NCBI GenBank assembly: GCA_030549495.1
Contig: JAUIRK010001054.1
Span: forward strand, 62,001-126,000
Length of the DNA: 64,000 nt
Origin: Nectonema munidae
Lineage: Eukaryota > Nematomorpha > Nectonematoida > Nectonematidae
Direction: 5' to 3'
The number at the start of each line of letters is the position of its first letter. The stretch's first letter is position 1. Shown piece by piece: positions 55,313 through 64,000 of the stretch. Under the pieces are notes generated by a model, which had not been told where the DNA came from, did not search any database, and worked only from the letters and a program-made list of their open reading frames with translations. The translations under genes were made by a program, and so were the position numbers.

Positions 55313-58300
55313 CTAAACGAGAAGGATAAGCGTGTACCATGTATGCAGGCGCGTAGCTAGAACTAAAAACATGGTATGAACAGGCTGTCGAAATCTTTGT
55401 ATTCTATTGCTTGTATTATTTCTATCATCGTTCATCTATCGAAGAGAGGGAAACATGTGCTGAGTTTAGTGTAAAGTGACAAAATAATTCTAATTGAATG
55501 GCGTAATAATACTTTCCTACACTTTTTATTCAAATTTTCCATACCAATGTACCTGAATTATCAAATTTTGGGCGTTTTGAAGTGTTATTGGAAATGATGA
55601 GGTGGCATTAAAGATACGTACGCATAGTGTATACAAGAGGTTCAGAAAATTGCAGATATGGAATTTTTATTGAGAATAAAACATTATGATGAGAGAGCTT
55701 ATATTTGTAATATAATGCTATGCACACGACTGGCCAGCTTTTTCCTGGTGACACACTAATTGTACCTCAGTACAATTAATCTTAGCTTCTATGAATCCCA
55801 AAAAGAAATATTTTTTCGAACTAAAGTGGTACTACTGATGTTAATAATTAGCATCAATATTAACACTTTTAGTGATTTATTCTGAAGAAGAAATTCTAGG
55901 ACAGTTCGATAAATTGGTAAATTAGATCTATTTTAAAAATCATGCATGGAACATGTTTATTTCAAGAAAGGGAGAAAATTAAAATTAATTCACGGCTTCT
56001 ATACATCATTTGTAACGCAACATAGCTTCTAACTTACATGATTGACATGTGTCACTTCTTAGCGTCTATCCATCCATTATTGAAGAAGCTTACATTATTG
56101 ACACGTGTCACTTATTAGCGTCAATACATCCATTATTAAAGAAGCTTAAATTATTGACACGTGTCACTTCTAAGCGTCTATCCATCCATTATTAACACGT
56201 GTCACTTATTAGCGTCAATCCATCCATTATTGAAGAAGCTTACATTATTGACATATGTCACTTCTTAGCGTCTATCCATCCATTATTGAAGATATTCGTT
56301 TATATAAACACGCACTAGCACAGCGCATTCAGTTACATCTAGTTGAATAAAGCTTCTCTTAGAGTTATTTTCGTCTTTCATAACGATATCCAGCTTAAGG
56401 TTTTATTGTAGGCTGCATGAACTACACATTTTAAAATTCAAAAATGTTTTAGGTTCATAATTTTATATTAAACTTCTCAATTATAAGAATCTAGCATTGA
56501 ATAAAGCATGAACCAAAAACGGTGCTAGGAAAACTCGCTCTTAGAAAACTCTGCTTTCCTATCACTCCTTCTAAATTTCACATTGAATATTAAAGTCACA
56601 AATTGTACAAAAATGATCACGTCCTATAAAAGTGCTTCAGAAAGGAAGAAAAAGATTTTTTAAAGCGCCCACATGCTGTTATACTCTTATGTAAAAAATA
56701 TAGTATATTTTCACTTATAAAATCGTATTATCCCATATTTAAAAAAAGCTATATCTGATTATTTATAATGGAAGACAAGCGACCCTTAATTTAGGATTCG
56801 ACCTCTCTAGCTCGATCATGAATCTGTTGAGAGGAATGATCAAATTGATCTTTCAATGACACAAAACCAAACTGAAAATAAAATTCATTTAAATTTTAAA
56901 ACAAGAATAAAATTATACAGCCTCTCCAATTAGAAAAGATGTCTAATTTTGTAACGGAATTAACGCTTCTTGATTTGTTTACTTTAGATGTGGGAGAGTG
57001 AGACGACCGTTCTGTTCACCCAGTTAAGTTTCACTAGCTGGAAACTGTATTCTAGTTAGTTATCTTTGTTTTGTTGTTAGCGTTAATAGTAAAAATTTCC
57101 CTAATTATAAAATATATTTTACTTTTAGAAAGCCTCATCAATATGACAGACAACTCCTTTTGAAAATCCTAAAAAAAATAGAACTACTGGTGAACGTGGT
57201 CAGTTTGATGAAGCATTCACTGAGAGTTAACTTTTTTATTGAAAGAGATAACATGTGCATTTGTCTTATATGCAATGAACAAGACGCCATTTACAAAAAA
57301 TGATAACATTGAGAGACATTTTGTGAGTAGGCATAAGACCTAGGATAAGTTGAAAGGAACTGCGCGTTTAGATAGAAGATGGCCTCTTTACAAGAAAGTA
57401 AGGTTTCTTCTTGAAAACGAATCAGTAACCAGAGCTGTTTGTGCAGTGTGCAAAAAGTTCAAAGCACAAACGATGGTGAATTTGTGAAACGAATGTAATC
57501 CTGGCTGGAGTAGAGAATATATGCCCAGATAAATTTAGTTTGTTTAGAAATATTAGCTTATAAAGAAGAACTGTTTGTGATCATATAAGTATATTGCTGA
57601 TGACATTCAATATTCTCTAAAATCTTATTCAGACGAATTTGTATTTTACTCCTTAGCCATTGATGAGAAAACTGATCTGTCATACTGCCCAAATGGCAAT
57701 ATTTGTGCGTGGAATAACCGCAAATGTCAATATCCGAGAATTCCTTGCTTCGAAATCAATGCATGGAACAACTAGAGGTGAAGATTTATTTCAAATAGTT
57801 GATTCTACTTTAAAAGATTTCCATTATTCTTATAAAAAAATGAGTGCGGGGCGGGGGGATCTATGGGAGGTCGTGAAAAAGCTTGGATTAAAAAGGAATA
57901 CAAAGTGATTTAGCATTTTTGGTAGATATAACAGATCATTTAAATAATTCATTTTCCTAAATTGAGAGAACAAAATCCAGAATCTACAGGGGAATATTGT
58001 AACAAGTGTGAAAGTCTTCTGAATAAATATAAAATCAGATTTAAAGACATGCAAGAAAAGAAAACTGAACTGCATGCTTTCGAAACACCGTTTGAAATGC
58101 AATGAAGAGGCTCCCGATTTTATGCAATTGGAATTAATTGATTTGCAATCAGATAACGTTTTAAAAGCGCAATATAATAATAATCTGTTTTTATTGGATT
58201 TCTACAAAGCCATGATTTCAGAGAAATTCTCTGCCTTGCATAAAAATGCATTGAAGGCGATGAGAGACAGGAGCGCTGAGAACATGACCAGACAAAAATG

Positions 58301-61300
58301 TGTTCTTGTTCTTTTTTGATTTTTATGGAGGCGGCTTTTTTATTAGATTATGAATTTGTTTGTTGAACCATTAGTAAGGTAATTTATACAAGAAAGCGCC
58401 TTTTATAAATATTTACAATGCATACTTCAGAAGATATTACTCTATTAGCGATTCTAACAAGATCCATGCACTAAGAAACAACCAAATAAAATTCTAAGAT
58501 TTGTTGACAGATATATAATGCTAAAAAAATCAAATCGAATTTACATTTCATTGAGTGACAGGTCAAAACCCAATTGAATTTGGGAAATACACTTGACACA
58601 AAATATTTTTCGTTGTAATTCTCCAAGGAGCACAAAAGGGAAAGGCGCGTCAAATAGAATAACGAAACAAAGGATGGCCGATAAAGCATGAGACAACCTT
58701 CCTACGTAGTAGATGATGTATAATATTTGCATAATGGATATGTTTGATATGTATATGTTATATAGGATGATTTCTCCACCTTTTTACTTCCAGAGAGGCC
58801 TACATCATTTGTCAAAATTGAATTCCTCCCCAAACCTTCCCGCTTTGCAAAATTATCAGCCTCAGAATTTGCATTTGATTTTTTTTTATAAAAGTTTACA
58901 TTCAAAATAATCATAATATTAAACCGAAAATCTTCAAATAAATTGACAACCTAAATACATAATATACCTTTACATGTAATATTTTTATAGTTGAATTATA
59001 CAAATTTAATAACGAATAGAAATGCTGCTTCATTTTTATACTTCAATTAAAATATTGATAGTTTTATCTCTTCTGATTTCCTTAGTCAGAGTCTAGCAGT
59101 TTGTAGTTTCAAAATTTCCCTTCCCACTACGAATTGTTAAATCTCCAAGAGAAGAATTCCTCCCGGGTTGAGAACCACTATATCAGATAATATAGGATTC
59201 CAACTCCAGGTATTTGCCGGAGCATATCACAAGCGTTAACTAGAAATGCGTCTAAAGAAAAAAAATTATAGAATAAAAAAGAATGAATAGAAACATATTT
59301 TGAAACATGAGAATGCATTTCCTACTCGCATTCCTATATTATTGCTTTTATGAGATTTTTTTTTCTATCAACCGCGTTAAAAGTTCATCAAGAGATGCAT
59401 TCAGAAAACAGAGGACTTACCGATGTTTGAAGGGTGTTGTTGTTGCTTGAGAGAGGATTTGATGGAGTCGACCTGAGTAGAGAAAGAAGAGGTGCATGAT
59501 GCGCCACAAATGATTTTGCAGGCAGCCAGCCACTGAACGTACTTGGTTTCATCGTTGCTGAATTTAAGGAGATAGGAGATGGGCCGCGCTTGGTTCACTT
59601 GTAGTTGGAAGAGACAGTTTTTGCCCTCCATGCTTTTAATTTGGGCGTCTACAAAGTTTATCATGGCGAACTTGAGGAAAATAATAAACTATCAATCAAC
59701 AGGTTAATTTTGACTCCATAGATAAAGATACAAAAAAGCGTTCGTCAAGAAAACGGAAAAAATGAATGCAATTTTATTAGAACATAGTTAGTCTTCCACA
59801 GGTGGGCAGATGGTAAGGATAGTCACGATCAGGAATCGAAGCCAGACCATCTGGATCAAGACACTACGCTCCTACCACTAAGCCACCTGCCGACAATTAC
59901 AAAAGACATTATTGTATCACAATGGTTTAAAAGTACTAGTTATAATATGCAAATTTATTATTATTTGCTTGAGGTTTTGCAAGTTCAATTAACCAGTGAA
60001 TTGTTATTCGGTTACAGGGTTCGGCAAAGTGGTCGATATCGACCCATGGGGTTAGATAACAGATCTTTAGGGGTCGATAAGATAGACAAGCTTACCAAAT
60101 TGTGCTATGCTTTTTTTACTTTATATAGTAATAAATCTCCTTTTTCCTTTAAAACATAGTTTAGGTGTTAGGGGCGTGAGTATGGTTGGTTAGATGCTGG
60201 ATTCGATAACTCAAGGTCTTGGGTTCGATCCTACATCAAGCTTGCTTTCCTCATAGTTCGATACAAACAGCGCAATTGTGCCTTTTCGATGAAAACACCC
60301 TACAGTACCATTACCATTTTCTCCCAATTGTTAGACATTGATTAATGTTTTTATGAAACATTTCTATGTGGGGTGGGGTTAGATGTGAAGACACAAATGT
60401 TCTATGAAGGGGTCGACGGGTAAAAAGGGGTTAATTTTCTCCAAACACCATCCCTAGTCAATGTAGCTGTTAGGGTCAAAAGGGAGCCGATAAGGTCAAC
60501 AAATTTTTTATTGTTGAATTTCTCTATTTCAAAAGGGGTGGATACACTAGTAAGTTAGGGGACCCTTGTTATAAATTTATCTTAATATTTGTATACAACA
60601 TTAAAATAAAGAAAAGTTCACTGAATTTAGCAAATCAGAACTTCCAGGCCTGCTCGTCATATGTGAGTATTGTGCAAAAAATTTGATACACGATTTATAA
60701 TCTTTTTTCAAAATCTTGAAACAAAATGTCGAAAATTGAAAATATTTTGAGTAATCTATCAAGAATCTATGATCAGAAGTTTGACGCTAAATGAAACAAA
60801 TAGTAGTTCAAAAAGACTTGAACATATGATTCGTTGAAAAGTAAATAGCGAATTTAAAATAAAGCCAGAATTAGTTTATTTTCAAAATATTCAAATGACG
60901 TTATAACTTAATAACCTTTCATCAAAACTTTGATTGAATTTCCAATATTATATAATTGATCAAACAAACAAAAAAAACGCTGACTTTAAATAATCTTGGA
61001 AAATATACTTTTGCCTTATATCTCTCGTTCATAATCCTTTTGCTGGTATGACAAAGGTATTTTCTAAATTTGCATTTTGTAACTTTGGGTGACCCCAAAA
61101 CATATCGCCCCCTATTTCATGATGACCTATTTTACAGCTGTGTTATAAAGCTTTGCAATGAAATTCCTGCTCAAATTAGTCACGCAACTGTTTTATATGT
61201 ACAAAATGTACATATGTGTTGAACAAAACATTACTTTCTGGAACATTTTTTTCGAAAAAGCAAATAAATACTTATTATTCAAAGAAGAATTTTTTTGTGG

Positions 61301-61899
61301 TGAAATCCAAAAAATTCTTCGTTTACTATTTGTTAAAAATAAATATTGTACTTTTGAAAAGGGAAGCAAAAAGAAAAAATGAAATAACACACTGTGTAAC
61401 ACCATTTTTGTTCCTGGCAAAGAACAAAATCTTTTCATTGCAAAACGATAGAAAATGGATACCTACTCCTTTAAAAATTTGTTTTCTGGATGAATTTTTG
61501 AATTAAAGAAAGATTAATTGTACATTTTTTGTAGGTGCTCTCATTACTTTCTTATTTCAATACAACTTTCTATTCACCTCAGCCACACGCATCGCGGGGA
61601 TGTGGGAGGAGTGGAATTTAATATTCTAACTTCATTTTTTATGAACAAAAATTTAAAAGAATCATTTTGCCTATAAAAAGTAAAATAAAAGGGGAGATTC
61701 AGATCTAAACTACTACTGTTATTCTGAATGTGGGATGGCGTGAGAAGTGAAAATGATTTCCTTACGAGTCAAATTGATGGTGAGCAAGGGCTGTTCTTCG
61801 TTTAAAACGCGTTTTTCATCGGCATAGCAGAAAATGGAGGAGTTCTTTAAAACGCAGAAGTGATTCTTAAACGTTTTGAAGTACGCTGACTTCTTGCCT
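54771..61899 (-). CDS. FERMT: Kindlin (fermitin), 3' half, three exons
   Basis: Kindlins are cytoplasmic FERM proteins that bind the membrane-distal part of integrin beta tails and help talin activate integrins at adhesions. Exons are 61899-61766, 59648-59421 and 55312-54771, both junctions in phase 1. The first two encode the PH domain inserted in lobe F2: FKTFKNHFCVLKNSSIFCY, then FQLQVNQARPIS and YVQWLAACKII. The last exon encodes the rest of F2 and lobe F3: WQSLPDFGITYFIVKF, DEILGIS, KTWSINWE and FIAGYTFLSLRS, then a stop. Human kindlin-2 has Q-W at the integrin-contacting KQWNVNWE; here it is T-W, so the tryptophan is kept and the glutamine lost. A QQQH stretch follows the PH domain. The 5' exons are not in the window. 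Confidence 0.88.
55345..56030. other. Kindlin intron sequence, no gene
   Basis: A GCGCGTAGCTAGAACT phrase at 55348-55363 resembles the MITE end at 49299 but I found no partner end. Otherwise nothing is recognisable. Confidence 0.35.
56035..56290 (+). repeat. 56-bp tandem array with a palindromic E-box in each unit
   Basis: Five units have a 56-bp period (GTCACTT at 56051, 56107, 56163, 56201 and 56257), unit 3 being shortened by 18 bp. Each contains TTAGCGTC(T/A)AT, CATCCATTATTGAAG and a palindromic core. The cores are TGACATGTGTCA, TGACACGTGTCA (twice), AACACGTGTCA and TGACATATGTCA, so every unit keeps a CANNTG E-box. Confidence 0.85.
57230..58319 (+). pseudogene. GTF2IRD2/ZBED-like hAT transposase relic
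   Basis: Plus-strand pieces begin with a BED-like finger, CLICNEQDA, then an IERHFVSRHK phrase near 57310. An AIDEKTDLS block near 57660 is the start of the catalytic core. The C-terminal part reads DFMQLELIDLQSDNVLKAQY and SALHKNALKAM at 58118-58262, typical of this hAT group. Several stops and frameshifts occur. It is antisense to kindlin, in the intron before the last exon. Confidence 0.6.
58330..59400. other. Kindlin intron sequence
   Basis: There are no recognisable exons. A GGGTTGAGAACCACTA phrase at about 59165-59180 is a hAT-type MITE end; no clear partner was found. Confidence 0.4.
59421..59648 (-). CDS. FERMT: Kindlin PH domain exon, second half
   Basis: I chose the acceptor TTTGTAG|ACGCCC because it matches the phase 1 exit of the previous exon. 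It runs from AQIKSMEGKN to QQQHPSNI at a perfect CATCG|GTAAGT donor. Confidence 0.85.
59798..59894 (-). repeat. tRNA-derived SINE head
   Basis: On the minus strand it reads CAGGTGGCTTAGTGGTAGGAGCG as box A and GGCTTCGATTCC as box B. It shares its core with 18752-18820. Confidence 0.6.
59990..60400 (+). repeat. Dispersed repeat, copy B, split by a SINE
   Basis: It shares its blocks with 28530-28770. The SINE at 60168-60310 lies between AAAACATAGTTTAGG and TTGTTAGACATTGATTAATG, which are close together in copy A. Confidence 0.6.
60168..60310 (+). repeat. tRNA-derived SINE
   Basis: GGGCGTGAGTATGGTTGGTTAGATG gives box A and GGTCTTGGGTTCGATCC gives box B. The tail, CATAGTTCGATAC ... CGATGAAAACACCC, matches the copy at 43576. 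Confidence 0.7.
60420..61760. other. Kindlin intron sequence, no gene
   Basis: Short phrases around GGGTCGACGGG and GGGAGCCGATAAGGTC (60410-60510) suggest repeat DNA. The open frames at 61158-61506 are AT-driven and unsupported. Confidence 0.4.
61766..61899 (-). CDS. FERMT: Kindlin PH domain exon, first half
   Basis: The acceptor is TTTTTTAG|AGGCAAG and the donor ACTC|GTAAGG. It encodes KKSAYFKTFKNHF through PLLTINLT, matching the start of the kindlin PH domain. Confidence 0.8.
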
Positions 61900-63120
61900 C
61901 TAAAAAATGATTCACTTTAAGGGAGAAATGCGAAAAAATGGAAAAACTTCTAGAATAGAAGGCATCTTGTATCCAACTTCATGTGAATTTAAATAAACTT
62001 TATTTATTTTTTTTTAATTTTGAAAGAGATGATACCGGGTTAAAGGAGACATCTTGAATTTTTCTTCATATAAACACAGTAAAGTCATAATACTACATAT
62101 TTGAGAACTAGTTACAATGGTGTGTATTTTGAAGAGGTGATGTATGATTAAGGGAGAATGCCAAAGACTTAACGTTTATAAAAATGGTAAAGCAAGTCAC
62201 CATTTCAGTAAATAGGAAGAAACGCAAACCGAAAACTTCTCCCTTTCATATGAAGGTATAAATGAAGGCACAATTTTTACTATTTTTATACTTTGGCGCA
62301 TATAAAAGCAAAAAAGGACGCTCAATAAAAATTGAATTGAAAATATAGTGTCAGACAAAAAACATCACAAATAATTTTATATTTGAAAATATTTTTTATT
62401 TACATTCGTTTTTAAAATCCATAAAATTTCTTTTATTTTGTTTATTTAAGGCCAATAATATAAAGCCTTATTCGCGCATCATCCGATGTTTCCTACAACG
62501 TGTTCAATTCGGAATCAGAGGATTCGTGCTTACCTACTGACTTTGTTTGAAAGTAGGGTAAAAATGCCACTTATAACAACTCTATTCTTTGTGCTATTGA
62601 GCTTCTTTATCCCCATGCCTCTTTCTATTTCCTTGTTCACATTGCAAATTTTATCGAGGTTTTATTTCTCATTTTCGTTTCACGTGAAAGAGTAAAATGC
62701 CTTAGAATAAATTTACGTTCTTGTGAGTGATGGGACGATACCAAAAATTTTAACGATTCTGATTCTGCCCTATTATCCCGATTCCTGGACATTATTACAT
62801 ATGTGTATTACTGTGCCCAGGTATTAACATATTTAATTAAGATATACGTTGAAAATTGATTTATCATCTTGCTATTAAAGCTATACAATATGCTAGATAA
62901 CAATGTATTGAAAAGGTTTTATATAAGCACATCGGGACTTCTAGCGCATATGATCGATCAGCCCTAATAAGTGCCTTCCAACCACCTTTCTTAGCAAATT
63001 TTGTCTTCATTTGACTCTGAGAAAGGTTGTTAGAAGGCCTTTTTTTTTAGTTCTGTTCATATGCGCTAAAAGACCCAACACATCTATCAATAATTCCATT
63101 TTAATAATAAGATGTAGTAT
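61900..63120. other. Kindlin intron sequence, no exon found
   Basis: I looked on the minus strand for the next upstream kindlin exon and did not find one. The sequence is AT-rich with no clear repeat. Confidence 0.4.
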
Positions 63121-63125
63121 TGAGT

Positions 63126-64000
63126 TCAAAATAATTCCATTTTATGTAGAAAAATTGCTTCTAAACGGTTTCTCTTTGGTTTCTCTCGCTCTCTACTGAA
63201 GAAGATTGAGAGGAGAGCCAAACTTGGAAGTTCTTCTTTGTTCGCTTTCCACCAGTTAAGAGGGTTCTCATTCTTTGCACTCAGTTTAAATGTTAGATAC
63301 CTTGATATTTCTGTTCTAATTTTAATACTTGCTGCTGAAAATTGACTCTTTGTTGTTGTTGTAGGTGTAGTAGCATTTGTATTGCTTCCTTCTTGTTGAT
63401 CGGCTTTCTTTTTCATATCAGCAAAACACTTTTCAAAACTGAAATTAAATTCCACATTTTGTTCAATATCACTGCTGGCTGAATCTGAAGAATCAGGAAG
63501 ACTGGGAGTTTCACTGTGACTATACTTTATGCTATTTGACAGATCTTACGGCAGCCAAGTGCTTCATCAGCAGGTTTACCATTACATTCTTTTTCAATAA
63601 ACTTATCTTTAAATCGTAGATCAAGTTTTATCATTGATCTAGGAGCTTGATCTAAGTTTAACTGATGATTTCCATGCTGATAATGTAGATCCCAAGCCAA
63701 AGAACAGTCCATTTTATTCAGCAGATTCAAAAAATTGCCTGATTTGTTTGGAATTATTAGTGCAGCTGTTGTATCCTGGGTGCTCATAAAATAGCACCAA
63801 TCATCAACGTTTTTCAATATTTTTTGAAGCTTTTCCAACACTTTCCAAAACACGCTGGTTTTGAATGGTCACTGCAATGGGAAATGAGAGCTGCCTTTTG
63901 TTAAAGCATCCTGTTCAACATTTGGTACTGACTGTTCCATCTTGTTTGTACATCCTGGATAAATCTGTGTGCAGATACTTTGAACTGTTTTTGATACTCT
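63126..64000 (-). pseudogene. hAT transposase, C-terminal half, runs off the window
   Basis: From the right edge the minus strand reads FIQDVQTRWNSQYQMLNRML, then frame changes, then a CYFMSTQDTTAALIIP segment and KDKFIEKECN. The C-terminal part has EISRYLTFKLSAKNENPLNW followed by WKANKEELPSLALLSI, the hAT dimerisation region. At least two frame breaks make it a relic. It probably sits in an intron of kindlin, in the same orientation. Confidence 0.65.

Noticed and set aside
59649..59664. ATG at 59664 as a start or an upstream acceptor for the kindlin exon
   Set aside because: Using TTTGTAG at 59650-59649 gives the phase 1 needed to join the upstream PH exon, and the joined protein aligns with kindlin. 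The other acceptor breaks the frame.
61158..61506. Overlapping open frames in both directions
   Set aside because: They are Phe/Lys/Asn-rich from AT bias and do not continue kindlin.

Overview
This is AT-rich animal nuclear DNA with interrupted genes, consensus GT-AG splice sites and many transposon relics. Kindlin and malectin are animal genes. The DNA-transposon mix and a fossil negative-strand RNA virus polymerase gene would suit an arthropod such as a copepod, but the sequence does not fix the species.

Three host genes can be assembled by matching splice sites and phases. (1) Minus strand, 24783 to 1549: a six-exon gene for a low-complexity protein of 513 residues. All five junctions keep phase and the coding length is 1542 nt. 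It is unrecognised apart from a short proline-rich motif loosely like PNRC/decapping-enhancer motifs. (2) Plus strand, 40205 to 51920: a complete five-exon malectin gene (314 residues) with signal peptide, malectin lectin domain, acidic stalk and C-terminal membrane anchor. (3) Minus strand, 61899 to 54771: the last three exons of a kindlin (fermitin), covering the PH domain and the C-terminal FERM F3 lobe. Its 5' exons lie beyond the right edge.

The rest is mostly mobile DNA. The six-exon gene's introns hold a dead hAT element (5.2-7.0 kb), a deleted piggyBac element (9.3-9.9 kb), a LINE reverse transcriptase piece (12.3-13.0 kb), a complete but dead Merlin element (13.8-15.2 kb), the viral L-polymerase fossil (16.4-18.4 kb), SINEs and nested MITEs (18.7-24.3 kb). 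Between this gene and malectin lie LINE pieces, a roughly 150-bp satellite (33.9-35.1 kb) and a full-length hAT element with frameshifts (37.6-39.7 kb). Malectin introns hold a transposon relic, a tRNA-derived SINE, an antisense LINE and a MITE. The kindlin introns hold a 56-bp tandem array carrying an E-box in every copy, a GTF2IRD2-like hAT relic and SINEs. The window ends inside another hAT transposase on the minus strand.

Several mobile elements are defined to the base by terminal repeats plus target-site duplications (Merlin, hAT, two piggyBac families, several MITEs). One MITE has its empty site preserved in a second repeat copy 0.6 kb away.
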